Below are positions 25,956-34,714 of a stretch of 64,000 bases of DNA, one piece after another. The DNA comes from Massilia sp. IC2-278 (GTDB lineage Bacteria > Pseudomonadota > Gammaproteobacteria > Burkholderiales > Burkholderiaceae_D). Position numbers and translations under genes: made by a program. How positions within the stretch are numbered: position 1 is the stretch's first letter; each line of letters opens with the position of its first letter. The stretch is taken from assembly GCF_020708045.1 (NCBI RefSeq), contig NZ_JAJFES010000011.1:1-64000 (forward strand), written 5' to 3'. Below the pieces are notes generated by a model that saw only the letters and a list, made by a program, of their open reading frames with translations, was not told the DNA's origin and did no database searches.

Positions 25956-26266
25956 GCGATACCGAAGGCAAGGTCCTGGCCATGTACGAGGGCGCCCGCC
26001 CTCGTGAAGAGGACCTGTTCGAGACCAGCAACGTGAACCACATCGCGTGGTCGCTGGTCGTGATCCTGCTCGGGCTGGTGATCTGGCTCTGCATCACGCT
26101 CGTGAACGCGGAAAACCAGCGCTACGCCCTGATCACGAACCAATGCCCGGACCCGGTGTTCAAGAGCGGGGTCGACAAGGCCTGCCTGTACACCGTGAAG
26201 TCGCGCGAGCACTGGTGGGAACACCTGTGGTACGGCTTCACGCACGTGAAGCCGGAACGCAAGTAG
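25952..26266 (+). CDS. Small membrane protein coupled to dsbA, unknown function
   Basis: The product has 104 residues. A polar acidic N-terminus is followed by one membrane segment (about 31-51) and a C-terminal domain of about 50 residues containing TNQCPDPVF and KACLYTV, two cysteines that could form a disulfide outside the membrane. Its ATG overlaps the dsbA stop (ATGA), so it is translationally coupled. I do not recognise the family. A DsbA partner or an unrelated membrane protein are both possible. Confidence 0.7.
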   Translation: MSDTEGKVLAMYEGARPREEDLFETSNVNHIAWSLVVILLGLVIWLCITLVNAENQRYALITNQCPDPVFKSGVDKACLYTVKSREHWWEHLWYGFTHVKPERK

Positions 26267-26268
26267 GG

Positions 26269-26325
26269 CGATCGGGCAGGCCAGGGTAGGCGAGGGCACG
26301 CTATGTGCGCTGCCTGCCCTACAGT
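26269..26325. terminator. Hairpin between convergent genes, possible two-way terminator
   Basis: GGGCAGGC near 26273 can pair with GCCTGCCC near 26310, and inside it GGCAC/GTGC-type arms form an imperfect stem that ends in CCCTAC. The outline resembles a decayed GTAG-type REP. It separates the dsbA operon from the converging kinase gene. Confidence 0.4.
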
Positions 26326-27614
26326 GCGATCACGAATCTGGCGCCGCCCAGCGCCGAGTCTTCCACCGTCAGGCTGCCGCCGTGCAGCAGCACCGCCTTG
26401 CGCGCGATCGACAGGCCGAGGCCGAAGCCGCCGGTGGCGCGGTCGCGGCTGCGGTCGAGCCGGTAGAAGGGCTCGAAGATGCGGTCGCGTTCCTCTTCGG
26501 GAATGCCTGGCCCGTCGTCCTCGACCGCGATCAGCAGCCGGCCGCCTTCGCGCGCGGCCGACAGGCGGATCGAGGCCGCCGCGTATTTCTGCGCATTCCT
26601 CAGCAGGTTCGACAGCGCCCGGCCCAGCAGGCGCGGGTCGGCTTCGACCGTGCCGAGCTCCTGCCTGGCCGCGACGTCCAGCGCCTGCGCACCTGGCGGC
26701 AGCGCGGCCGCGGCGCCCTCCAGCAGGGCGGCCACGTCCACCGTTTCGCGCCGCAGCGCCTGCTCGCTGTCGAGGCGCGCCATGCCCAGCAGTTCGTTGA
26801 CCAGGTCGTTCAGCTCGCGCACGTCGCCTTCCATCGCCGCGATGCGCCGGCGCAGGGCCGGGTCGCCGGCTTTCGCATCGAGCAGTTCGAGCGCGAATTC
26901 GAGCCGGGCGATCGGCGTACGCAGTTCGTGCGACACCGAGTGCAGCAGGTTCTTCTGCGTGACCAGCAATTCCTCGATGCGGTCGGCCATGTGGTCGATC
27001 CGTTCCGCCAGCGGGTAGATGCTGGCCGAGCGCGGCATGCGCGCCCGCGCCGACAAACGGCCGGCGCCGAATTCGTCGGCCACGCGCGAGAGCTTCTGCA
27101 AGCCCTGCCAGTGCGAACGCGACCACAGCGCCACCGGCACCAGGAGGGCCAGCGCCACGATCACGTAGCGCACCGCTTCCATCTTGAGGGCCAGGTTGAC
27201 GTCGATCGGCAAGTCGCGCGCGTGGATCACTTCCTCGTCGCTGCCGATGTAGCGCTGGCCGTCCAGGTCCACGCGGCGGTAAAAGGCCTTGTTGCCGACG
27301 TCGAGCACGACCTCGCCGCGCTCGAGCGCGCGCAGGCTGGCGCGCGGCAGGGCGGCGCGGGCAGCGTCCAGGGTGATCAGGTCGAAGCGCGTGTCCGACA
27401 CCTCGCGCACGCGGTTCAGGCGCACCAGCCATTCGTCGGCCGGCGCTTCGTCGACGTATTGCTCGATCAGGAAGATCTGGGCCGAGGACTGGCGCCGCGC
27501 GATGTCGTCGAGCGGGTCGCCGAACAGCCGGCTCATCGCAAAATAGATCACGAAGGTGGCGGCCGTAATCGACAGCATCACCAGCACGAAAAAGCGGAAG
27601 AAAATCCGGTTCAC
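26319..27614 (-). CDS. RstB-like sensor histidine kinase
   Basis: The product has about 431 residues: two membrane segments (about 7-27 and 153-170) around a 125-residue periplasmic sensor, a HAMP region, the H-box SVSHELRTPIARLEF, N-box NLLRNAQKYA, G1 EDDGPGIPEEERDRIFEPF and G2 GGFGLGLSIARK. A GTG start at 27614 is preferred because GGAGGGAG (27619-27626) stands just upstream; ATG at 27632 is the alternative. The closest named type I recognise is RstB. Its regulator lies 2 kb away on the same strand, with two opposite-strand genes between them. The promoter region carries the same palindrome as the regulator gene. Confidence 0.88.
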   Translation of the reverse strand: MNRIFFRFFVLVMLSITAATFVIYFAMSRLFGDPLDDIARRQSSAQIFLIEQYVDEAPADEWLVRLNRVREVSDTRFDLITLDAARAALPRASLRALERGEVVLDVGNKAFYRRVDLDGQRYIGSDEEVIHARDLPIDVNLALKMEAVRYVIVALALLVPVALWSRSHWQGLQKLSRVADEFGAGRLSARARMPRSASIYPLAERIDHMADRIEELLVTQKNLLHSVSHELRTPIARLEFALELLDAKAGDPALRRRIAAMEGDVRELNDLVNELLGMARLDSEQALRRETVDVAALLEGAAAALPPGAQALDVAARQELGTVEADPRLLGRALSNLLRNAQKYAAASIRLSAAREGGRLLIAVEDDGPGIPEEERDRIFEPFYRLDRSRDRATGGFGLGLSIARKAVLLHGGSLTVEDSALGGARFVIAL

Positions 27615-27678
27615 CCGATCTCCCTCCAACATCGGCCCTTCTCTACGACGCCAAGAAACATTGTTTTTCTCCTAACGC

Positions 27679-27696
27679 CATTGTATAGGAGCAATG
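27679..27696 (-). promoter_or_regulatory. Shared palindromic element upstream of the kinase gene
   Basis: On the plus strand it reads CATTGTATAGGAGCAATG: CATTG/CAATG arms with 8 bp between. A copy differing by one base stands at 30304-30321 before the response-regulator gene. On the minus strand it contains TATACAAT, a -10-like box, so operator and promoter appear to overlap. Confidence 0.65.
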
Positions 27697-28048
27697 ATGA
27701 CAACGGTAAATTACAAATTTGCGACAAAGTGGCGACATCTACAGGGAGAATAAAACATGCCAAACGGATAACCTAGCCGGGATTCAGGTTTTCCGTTTGC
27801 CCACTCGATACGCGAGTGTCGGTGGGTTTTTTTATTCGGGCCGCCGCCCTGGCGCGTGGCCAGCCGAAGGAGGACGAGATGAGGCCGTGCTGCTCGCCAC
27901 TCCCTGGCCCCGGGCGCTTCCGCGCCACCTTCATTTCTTCCTCCATCGGCACCGGGCGCGCCAACGCGACCGTAAATCATGCATTCAGGATATTTCGGGC
28001 AAGGCTAGCTCAACGTAGAATACGGGCAACCGATCTTCCGACTCCACC
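27697..28048. other. Intergenic region between the kinase and MipA genes
   Basis: It contains a two-hairpin structure ending in a U tract (27755-27833, listed separately) and about 200 bp leading to the MipA gene. Between 27834 and 28048 I see no gene and no clear promoter. Confidence 0.5.
27755..27833 (+). ncRNA. Candidate small RNA or leader with terminator
   Basis: An 11-of-12-bp stem, AACGGATAACCT with AGGTTTTCCGTT, is followed closely by a second stem, CACTCG/CGAGTG inside CCCAC/GTGGG, and then seven T residues (27827-27833). There is no open reading frame of note before it. It could be a free small RNA or a terminated leader; the downstream MipA gene is more than 200 bp away. Confidence 0.45.
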
Positions 28049-28891
28049 ATGAACAAGTTCACCGCCCTGGCCTTGGCATTCCTGTCGGGCAGCGCCGCTG
28101 CCCAGACGCCGGCCACCAATCCCATGCCCGACGGCAGCCGCGACATGTATGTCGGGTTGGGCCTGGTTTCGGCCGCGCGCTACGAAGGGGCGGAGCACAG
28201 CGAGCGCAAGGCGCTGCCGGTGCTGCAGGTGCAGTGGAGTAATGGCGTGTTCGTGTCCGGCATGTCGGCTGGCATGCACCTGTCGAGCGACCCGCGGGTC
28301 GAATTCGGCCCCCTGGTCGAGCTGCAGCGGCGCCGTGACGAGTCGGGTAGCGGCGGCGGCGTGGACGGCATGTTGATGCGCTATTCGGTTGTTTCCCTGC
28401 CGGACGCCGCACTGAGCGAGAACCGCCTGACCGGCATGACCCCGGTCGCCACCCGCCTGCTGGGCGGCGGCTTCCTGAACGCCTACCTGACGCCCGACTG
28501 GCGCGTCACCGGCAGCCTGTTGTACGGCGCCGGCAACGAACGCGACGGCGCGCGCCTGGACCTGGGCGTGCAACGCCTGGCGATGCAGGCCGGGGCCCAC
28601 CACCGGATTTCGGTGGCAGCCGGCGTGAGCCTGGTCAACGCCGGCTACAATCGCGCCTTCTTCGGCGTCGACGAACTCGATTCCCTGCGCAGCGGCCATC
28701 CGGTGTACCGCCCCGGCGGCGGCCTGAAGGACGCCCACCTGGGCCTGCGCTGGAACTGGGCATTCACGCCGTCCTGGATGCTGACCTCGAACCTCCAGCT
28801 GGTGCGCCTGGCCGGCGACGCCCGCCATAGCCCGCTCGTCGAGCGGCCGACCAACCTGACGGTTTCCACCGCCATCGCCTACCGGTTCTGA
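28049..28891 (+). CDS. MipA/OmpV-family outer-membrane protein
   Basis: The product has 280 residues with a signal peptide (about 1-18) and an antiparallel beta-barrel pattern ending in Tyr-Arg-Phe. The region YVGLGLVSAARYEGAE and the C-terminal strands fit MipA/OmpV. E. coli MipA bridges MltA and PBP1B, but many family members are induced by stress or metals. It lies between, and opposite to, the two halves of an RstAB-like two-component system, which may regulate it. The next gene starts 2 bp after its stop. Confidence 0.88.
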   Translation: MNKFTALALAFLSGSAAAQTPATNPMPDGSRDMYVGLGLVSAARYEGAEHSERKALPVLQVQWSNGVFVSGMSAGMHLSSDPRVEFGPLVELQRRRDESGSGGGVDGMLMRYSVVSLPDAALSENRLTGMTPVATRLLGGGFLNAYLTPDWRVTGSLLYGAGNERDGARLDLGVQRLAMQAGAHHRISVAAGVSLVNAGYNRAFFGVDELDSLRSGHPVYRPGGGLKDAHLGLRWNWAFTPSWMLTSNLQLVRLAGDARHSPLVERPTNLTVSTAIAYRF

Positions 28892-28893
28892 CG

Positions 28894-29592
28894 ATGCCCC
28901 CGGCCCGCCACCTGTTCGCCACCTGCATCCTGACGCTGAGCGCCCTCGGCGCCGGCGCGGGCGCGCACGCGGCCGACTGGGTCAGCTATCGCGACGCCTA
29001 TCGGGCGATGGTGGTGTTCGAGAAATACGGCGGGCCGAAGCACGGGTTGCAGCATCACCTGCAGGTGGTGCCGCTGGAAAAAGGCGTGGCGCTCGAAGGC
29101 GTGCAGCTGACCCTGGCAGGCAAGGCCAACCAGGTGAACCTGGCGCTCGACCCGCTCGGCCGCACCGCCTTCCCGCTGCTGAAGGCGGCCTACGACGAGA
29201 ATGCCGCCTTGTACCTGAGCCGCAAGATCGGCGCCTTCAGCGTGCGCCCGCGCGTCTCGCTGCTGCCGCAGGCCGACGGCGTGTACGACGCGGCCCAGCT
29301 GCGCGCCGGCTGTGAGCAGGCGCTCGGCTTCGCGCGCCATGCCGACGCCTCGCAGCGCGCGCTGCAATGCGGCGGCGTGCGTTTCGTGTTTGCCCGGCGG
29401 GCAGGGGAGATCGCGGTGCGCCTGCACCGCCTGGACGGCGCCGACCAGGTCCTGGCGCCGGTGAATGGCCCCGCCTTCCAGGGCGATGCCGACGAGGGTT
29501 TCCCGACAGTGGTCTACCGCTTCGCCGGCGCCGAGCGCGCCCAGGTGATCAGCGCCAACGTGCCGCTGGCGATCGTGCCGCTGTTCGAGTAA
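28894..29592 (+). CDS. Exported protein of unknown function downstream of the MipA gene
   Basis: The product has 232 residues with a signal peptide (about 1-26, ending AHA). The mature protein starts DWVSYRDAYRAMVVFEKYG and has two cysteines in its second half (EQALGF region and ALQCGG) that could pair. A DUF2987-type assignment is possible from the opening pattern but I cannot confirm it. It begins 2 bp after the MipA gene, so both are co-expressed, and it converges with the response-regulator gene 6 bp later. Confidence 0.7.
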   Translation: MPPARHLFATCILTLSALGAGAGAHAADWVSYRDAYRAMVVFEKYGGPKHGLQHHLQVVPLEKGVALEGVQLTLAGKANQVNLALDPLGRTAFPLLKAAYDENAALYLSRKIGAFSVRPRVSLLPQADGVYDAAQLRAGCEQALGFARHADASQRALQCGGVRFVFARRAGEIAVRLHRLDGADQVLAPVNGPAFQGDADEGFPTVVYRFAGAERAQVISANVPLAIVPLFE

Positions 29593-29598
29593 AAAGCT

Positions 29599-30285
29599 TT
29601 AGTTCCAGGCCGACGGCGAGAACAGATAGCCTTCGCCCCACACCGTCTTGATCTTTTCCGAGCGCCCATCGTCGAACTTGCGGCGCAGCTTGGAGATGCA
29701 GTTGTCGATGCTGCGGTCTAGTCCGTCGAACTCGATGCCGCGCATCTTCTTCAGCAGCTCGTCGCGCGAAAGCACGCGCCCGGCCGCCTCGGCCAGCACC
29801 AGCAGCAGCTTGTATTCGGTATTGCTCAGCACGCAGAGCTTGTCGCGCCAGAACACGGTGCGGTCGGCGCCGACGATCCGCAAGCCACCGAACATCAGTT
29901 CAGCCGATTCGGGCGCACCCTTGGGCTGGGTGCGGCGCAGCAGGGCGCGCAGGCGGGCCAGCAGCACGCGCGGCTGCACCGGCTTGTTGACGAAATCGTC
30001 GGCGCCTTGCTCCAGGCCCGAGACCTCGTCGTAGGAATCCTCGCGCGCCGTCAGGATCAGGATCGGCACATCGGACAACTCGCGGATCCGGCGGCAGACC
30101 ACCATCCCGTCGAGTCCCGGCAGCATCAGGTCGAGCACCACGATGTCCGGCGCAAACGCTTCGAAGCGCGCCAGCGCCGCATCGCCGCGCGTGACCAGCT
30201 CGACGGTAAATTCGTAAGCGGACAGGTATTCGGTCACCAGCTCGGCCAACCGGGCATCGTCTTCCACCAGCAAAACTCGGTACAT
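29599..30285 (-). CDS. RstA-like OmpR-family response regulator
   Basis: The product has 228 residues: a receiver domain with acidic pocket Glu8-Asp9-Asp10, phospho-acceptor Asp52 and Lys101, then a winged-helix DNA-binding domain ending GEGYLFSP. The ATG at 30285 follows AGGAGA; a longer frame upstream has no family similarity. It partners the kinase at 26319-27614. Its own promoter region carries the palindrome found before the kinase gene, consistent with shared control or autoregulation. Confidence 0.92.
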   Translation of the reverse strand: MYRVLLVEDDARLAELVTEYLSAYEFTVELVTRGDAALARFEAFAPDIVVLDLMLPGLDGMVVCRRIRELSDVPILILTAREDSYDEVSGLEQGADDFVNKPVQPRVLLARLRALLRRTQPKGAPESAELMFGGLRIVGADRTVFWRDKLCVLSNTEYKLLLVLAEAAGRVLSRDELLKKMRGIEFDGLDRSIDNCISKLRRKFDDGRSEKIKTVWGEGYLFSPSAWN

Positions 30286-30303
30286 ACTGTTCTCCTCTGC
30301 CGA

Positions 30304-30321
30304 CATTGTATAGAAGCAATG
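30304..30321 (-). promoter_or_regulatory. Shared palindromic element upstream of the response-regulator gene
   Basis: Plus-strand reading is CATTGTATAGAAGCAATG, one base different from 27679-27696. It ends 18 bp before the start codon. The minus strand again shows TATACAATG, a likely -10 box. Another CATTGTG lies 30 bp further upstream. Confidence 0.65.
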
Positions 30322-30451
30322 GCACGTAAGCACAGTTACTACATTGTGCCGACAGATGGAGACATTTTGATGACAGTTCGGTGTCTTGGTCTGGCGTTTG
30401 CGGGCAACAAAAAAGCCGCACGCGGCGGCTTTGGAAAGGCGGCTGCCGCCG

Positions 30452-31912
30452 CTAGCCCATCTTTCTGCTCAGGTCGGCCATGGCATCGACCAGGCGGTCG
30501 ATGTCGCCGACGCTGGTCCACAAGTGGGTCGAAATACGGATCGCATAATGGTCGCTGGCCGCCCCGATCACCGGGAAGTTGACGTTGCGGATCACGAAGC
30601 CGGGGCTGTAGTCGCTCAGCATGCGCGCCACGAATTCGCCCGACTTGGCGCTGTTCATGACGTCGGCCGGGTTCGTGAATGGATTAAACGAAGTGATGGC
30701 CGAGACCAGCTTCGGATCGTCCTTCGGCGAATACAAGCGGTCCACGCCCCAGACCTCGGTGATGCGCTCTTTCAGGTAAGCCGACAGCGCCAGGTCATAG
30801 GTCTCGATTTTCTTGCGCCCGATCTGGTCCCACAGGGCGCAGCTCGACACCAGCGCATGGAACATCGGCGTGTGCAGGCTGCCGCAGGCGGTGATCGTCG
30901 CGGCGATGTCCCAGGTGGCGGTGCCGTTGGTGGTGCGTGCGCGCGGCGTCCAGCTGCTGGTGTGGATCGGGTACCAGTTCGGCAGTGGCAGCGGGTTCGA
31001 GGCGCGGATCTTGTTACGCGCGATCAGGATACCGGTTGAGCCGGGACCGCACTGCCACTTGTGGCCGGCGCCGGACATGAAGTCCATGCCGAGCTGGGCG
31101 TAGTCAAAGGCCATCATACCCGGCAGGTGGGCGCCGTCGACAATGGAAATCAGGCCATGCAGTTTGGCGATCTCCATCAATTCGGCAATCGGCAGCATGG
31201 TGCCTGTCTTGTAGGTCGGCGCCGAGAACATCATGGCGCGCACGCGCTTGCCCTGGGTGCGCAGTTCGCGGATACGGGCGTCGAACAGCGTGGCATACAG
31301 GGCGGCGTTCTGGTTGTTCCCGACTGGCATGGCCACGCGGGCGATCTCGATGCCGTAGCGCGCCACGGCGATCGCCATCGGCGTTTCGCCGCCGCCGTGC
31401 TCGTGGTTGGTGGTAACGATCACGTCGCCGGGCTGCCAGTCGATGCCAAGGATGGCGTGGCACATGCCTGACGAGGTATTCGCCGAGAAGGCCAGCTCGT
31501 CGGGGTCGACGCCGAAGCCGGGCGCCACCTGCGTGCGCTCGGCCAGCAGGTTCGAATAGCCATTGCCGGATTCGCGTGCCTTGGTACGGTTCTCGCTGTC
31601 GAACAGGTCGAGTGACACCTTGGGCATCGAACCGGCCGTGCCGATATTCATGAAGCGGCGGGTCGGGTCGAGCGTAAACATGCCGGCGACTTCGGTCCAG
31701 AAGCGCTCGTCTGCCAGGAGCTGGTTGCGCAGCTCGTCTGTGGGGCTGGCAGCATTGCTGCTGCTGCATGCAGCCAGTGGGCCGAGCGCGGCCAGGGCTG
31801 CGCCAGAGCCGAGGATGCGCAGGAAGTCACGCCGATTCCGGCTCCAATGCGCGGGAAGTGCGGCCTGGTCCGGGGGCGTGGCGATTTGCCGGGAAGCAGT
31901 GTGAGTGTCCAT
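30452..31912 (-). CDS. Tat-exported lipoprotein PLP enzyme, aminotransferase class V family
   Basis: The product has 486 residues. The N-terminus has a twin-arginine motif, RNRRDFLRILG (Arg27-Arg28), a hydrophobic stretch and a lipobox-like LAAC with Cys49, so a folded, cofactor-loaded lipoprotein is predicted. The catalytic part is a class V PLP fold like isopenicillin N epimerase/cysteine desulfurase: Asp259 in IVDGAHLPG and PLP Lys285 in GAGHKWQCGPG. PLP enzymes are normally cytoplasmic, so export is unusual. A lipoprotein RidA gene lies 23 bp upstream on the same strand, suggesting joint function on amino acids outside the cytoplasm. Reaction unknown: epimerase, lyase or aminotransferase. 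Confidence 0.85.
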   Translation of the reverse strand: MDTHTASRQIATPPDQAALPAHWSRNRRDFLRILGSGAALAALGPLAACSSSNAASPTDELRNQLLADERFWTEVAGMFTLDPTRRFMNIGTAGSMPKVSLDLFDSENRTKARESGNGYSNLLAERTQVAPGFGVDPDELAFSANTSSGMCHAILGIDWQPGDVIVTTNHEHGGGETPMAIAVARYGIEIARVAMPVGNNQNAALYATLFDARIRELRTQGKRVRAMMFSAPTYKTGTMLPIAELMEIAKLHGLISIVDGAHLPGMMAFDYAQLGMDFMSGAGHKWQCGPGSTGILIARNKIRASNPLPLPNWYPIHTSSWTPRARTTNGTATWDIAATITACGSLHTPMFHALVSSCALWDQIGRKKIETYDLALSAYLKERITEVWGVDRLYSPKDDPKLVSAITSFNPFTNPADVMNSAKSGEFVARMLSDYSPGFVIRNVNFPVIGAASDHYAIRISTHLWTSVGDIDRLVDAMADLSRKMG

Positions 31913-31935
31913 GTCGTCTCCATGTATCGGATTGT

Positions 31936-32400
31936 TCAGCGCCGTGCCGCGACCACGGCGATTTCGATTTGCACATCGCGCGGTAGCCGTGCGACTTCAA
32001 CTGTTGCGCGCGCGGGTGGCGCTTCCTTGAAATACTCGCCGTAGATCTTGTTCATCACGGCGAAGTCGTCCAGGCTTTTCATGTACACCGTGCTGCTCAG
32101 GACGTCCGTATAATCCAGTCCCTGCGATTGCAGTTGCATGCCGATGTAGTCGAGTACCAGGCGGGTCTGTTCTTCGATCGTCGTGCCCTGGACACCCGTG
32201 CCTTCCTTGTTCAGGGGGATGACGCCCGAGAAGTAGATCAGCTTGCCGTGGCCGACCATTTGTGAATAAGGGCCAATGGCCGGGTAGGTTTTATCGGTGG
32301 ATAGCACGACCTTGCCGCCCGTGCCGGGCATTGCGCAGCCTCCTGCCAATACGGCGAGCATGATCATGGTTGAGGTCGTTGTGATTGCGCGGATCTTCAT
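31936..32400 (-). CDS. Lipoprotein of the RidA (YjgF/YER057c) enamine/imine deaminase family
   Basis: The product has 154 residues. A signal peptide ends in the lipobox LAGGC (Cys22), which is unusual because RidA is normally cytoplasmic. The RidA domain keeps the residues used for catalysis: Tyr45 in IGPYSQ, Arg131 in PARATVEV and Glu146 in QIEIAVV; the Arg-Glu spacing of 15 equals that in E. coli RidA (Arg105, Glu120). RidA hydrolyses reactive enamines/imines released by PLP enzymes. The next gene, 23 bp downstream, encodes an exported PLP enzyme, so it probably deals with that enzyme's intermediate in the periplasm. The ATG at 32400 starts the signal peptide. Confidence 0.87.
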   Translation of the reverse strand: MKIRAITTTSTMIMLAVLAGGCAMPGTGGKVVLSTDKTYPAIGPYSQMVGHGKLIYFSGVIPLNKEGTGVQGTTIEEQTRLVLDYIGMQLQSQGLDYTDVLSSTVYMKSLDDFAVMNKIYGEYFKEAPPARATVEVARLPRDVQIEIAVVAARR

Positions 32401-32607
32401 GTCTCCCCCTCGTTAAAAAACAAGCTTGCATATTCATGCTCTGCTCAGTCATTTAACGTCGTAATTTGCACCGTTGTGGTGCCTCAGTTCAGGTTGTTGC
32501 GTCATCTCAAGTTCCGGCAGAAATGGTGTTGTCTGTGCGAGGCGCACCCTACAGAGCTGACGTACCGAGCGGTAAGATGGAGAGGGGAGTAGCGCAGCTT
32601 TCGGCGC

Positions 32608-32642
32608 AGAAAAAAGAAACGGCCCGCTATACAGCGGGCCGT
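32608..32642 (-). terminator. Intrinsic terminator of sodB
   Basis: ACGGCCCGCT pairs perfectly with AGCGGGCCGT around a 4-base loop (32619-32642), and on the minus strand is followed by TTTCTTTTTTC. It lies about 40 bp after the sodB stop. Confidence 0.92.
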
Positions 32643-32680
32643 TGCAGGCTTCGTTCCGGCCCGGGGCCGGACGATGGGGA

Positions 32681-33259
32681 TCAGCCCAGGTTCGCGTTCA
32701 CGAATTCCCAGTTGACCAGGTTCCACCACGATTCCACGAACTTGGCGCGGGCGTTGCGGTAGTCGATGTAGTAGGCGTGTTCCCAGACGTCGCAGGTCAG
32801 CAGGGCCTTGTCGTCCGAGGCCAGCGGGGTGTGGGCGTTCGAGGTGTTGACGATGTCGACGCTGCCGTCGGCCTTTTGCACCAGCCAGGTCCAGCCCGAA
32901 CCGAAGTTGCCGACTGCCGACTTGGTGAACTCTTCCTTGAACTTGTCGAACGAACCCCATTTCGCGTTGATGGCATCAGCGACCTTGCCGGTCGGTGCGC
33001 CGCCGCCGTTCGGGCTCATGCAGTTCCAGAAGAAGGTGTGGTTCCAGACTTGCGCCGAGTTGTTGAAGATGCCGCCCGAGGACTTCTTGACGATTTCTTC
33101 CAGCGACATGTTTTCGAACTCGGTGCCCTTGATCAGGTTGTTCAGGTTCGTCACATAGGTCGCGTGGTGCTTGCCGTAGTGGTATTCCAGGGTCTCGGCC
33201 GAGATGTGCGGCTGCAGGGCGTCTTTGGCGTACGGCAGTGGCGGCAGGGTATGTTCCAT
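32681..33259 (-). CDS. sodB: Fe-type superoxide dismutase
   Basis: The product has 192 residues. The metal ligands are His27, His74, Asp157 and His161 ([13 protein letters not shown]). Gln70 in AQVWNH and the FFWNCM segment are marks of the iron-dependent branch. No signal peptide is present, so it is cytoplasmic. The size equals E. coli SodB (193). The ATG at 33259 has AAGGA upstream. It is monocistronic with a strong terminator. Confidence 0.96.
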   Translation of the reverse strand: MEHTLPPLPYAKDALQPHISAETLEYHYGKHHATYVTNLNNLIKGTEFENMSLEEIVKKSSGGIFNNSAQVWNHTFFWNCMSPNGGGAPTGKVADAINAKWGSFDKFKEEFTKSAVGNFGSGWTWLVQKADGSVDIVNTSNAHTPLASDDKALLTCDVWEHAYYIDYRNARAKFVESWWNLVNWEFVNANLG

Positions 33260-33352
33260 GTCTTGGTCCTTGTTGGTTAGAAAGTTATTGTTCGGAAACG
33301 GCGCATATTCTAAACCGGATGGACCGACGTTGCATGCTTGCTCAGATTGCCG

Positions 33353-34714
33353 TCATTCCAACTCGGCTTGCACGCTCGATACCCGCACTTGCGCGCTGCC
33401 TTCGGCCAGGCGCACCGTGAGCGCGGTGCGCGCCTTGATCTGGTCCGGCGAACGCAGCGCCTCGCCCTTGGCATTGCTGACGATGGCATAGCCGCGCTCG
33501 AGCGTGCGCTGCGGGTTCAGCAATTCCAGCTGGGCCGCCAGCGCGCCCAGGCGGTCGCGCCGCTGGGCGACCTGGGTGCAGACGCTCGCATTCAGGTGGC
33601 GCCCCTCGGCCGTGAGCTGGGCACGCAGGGTCCGCAGGTCCGGACGGTGGCGTGCCCAGCGCTGCTGGAGCTGGGCCAGGGTCACGCCGCCGCGGCCGAG
33701 CGGCGTGCGCACCGCGTGCGTGAGCGAGGCGGCCATGGCGCGCAGCTTCAGGCGCTGGTGGGCGATCTGGGCCGTGGGGCTGAGCAGGCGCCGGCTGAGG
33801 TTATCCAGGCCCTGGCTGGCTTCCGACAGCTGGCGCGCCATGGCGCGCCGCAGATCGAGGGCGTCGGCCGACAGCGAGGCCATCCAGTCGTCGCGCGGCG
33901 TGGCCGCCAGCTCGGCCGCCGCCGTCGGGGTGGCGGCGCGCATGTCGGCGGCGAAGTCGGCGATGGTGACGTCGGTCTCGTGGCCGACGCCGGAAATCAC
34001 GGGGATGCTGCAGGCGGCGATCGCGCGCGCCACGCATTCCTCGTTGAAGCTCCACAAATCCTCGATCGAACCGCCGCCGCGGCAGACCAGCAGCACATCG
34101 ACCTCGGCGCGGCGCGAGGCCGTCATGATGGCTTCGGCGATCTTGTCGGCGGCAAACTGGCCCTGCACCGGGGCCGGATACAGCACGATGTTGACGTGCG
34201 GTGCGCGCCGCTTCAGGGCGGTGAGCACGTCGCGCAGGGCCGCCGCCTGCGGGCTGGTGACGATGCCGATGCTGCGAGTGAACAGCGGCAGCGGGCGCTT
34301 GCGGTCGGCGTCGAACAGGCCCTGGTTGCTCAGCTTTTCCTTCAGGCGCAGGAAGGCCTCGTACAGCTGGCCAACGCCGGCGCGGCGGATCGCCTCGACA
34401 TTGATCTGATAGTCGCCGCGCGCGCCATACAGCGTGACCAGTGCGCGCACCTCGACCTTGTCGCCTTCGCGCGGATTGAAGCCGGCGTACTGGGCGCGGC
34501 TGCGGAACATCACCGCGCGCACCTGGGCCGCATCGTCCTTCAGCGTGAAGTACCAGTGGCCGGAACTGGCGCGCGTGAAGTTCGAGATTTCGCCGCCGAT
34601 CCAGACCAGCGGGAAGGAACGCTCCAGCAGGCGCGCGACCTGCCCGTTCAGCGCGGTAACGGACAGGACGGGCGGAGCAGTGTAGGCGGTGTCGGAATCG
34701 GTATCGTTGAACAT
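33353..34714 (-). CDS. xseA: Exodeoxyribonuclease VII large subunit
   Basis: The product has 453 residues (E. coli 456): an N-terminal OB-fold ([19 protein letters not shown]), the central nuclease region with GRGGGS-like [14 protein letters not shown] and [14 protein letters not shown], and a coiled-coil C-terminal half. With XseB it degrades single-stranded DNA. The ATG at 34714 is chosen because upstream extension is not family-like. xseB is not nearby. The 1.3 kb upstream is non-coding and carries a repeat array. Confidence 0.94.
   Translation of the reverse strand: MFNDTDSDTAYTAPPVLSVTALNGQVARLLERSFPLVWIGGEISNFTRASSGHWYFTLKDDAAQVRAVMFRSRAQYAGFNPREGDKVEVRALVTLYGARGDYQINVEAIRRAGVGQLYEAFLRLKEKLSNQGLFDADRKRPLPLFTRSIGIVTSPQAAALRDVLTALKRRAPHVNIVLYPAPVQGQFAADKIAEAIMTASRRAEVDVLLVCRGGGSIEDLWSFNEECVARAIAACSIPVISGVGHETDVTIADFAADMRAATPTAAAELAATPRDDWMASLSADALDLRRAMARQLSEASQGLDNLSRRLLSPTAQIAHQRLKLRAMAASLTHAVRTPLGRGGVTLAQLQQRWARHRPDLRTLRAQLTAEGRHLNASVCTQVAQRRDRLGALAAQLELLNPQRTLERGYAIVSNAKGEALRSPDQIKARTALTVRLAEGSAQVRVSSVQAELE

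Noticed and set aside
27816-28052. A 78-codon frame before the MipA gene
   Set aside because: It starts inside the terminator-like hairpin, has no ribosome-binding site and no membrane or domain pattern.
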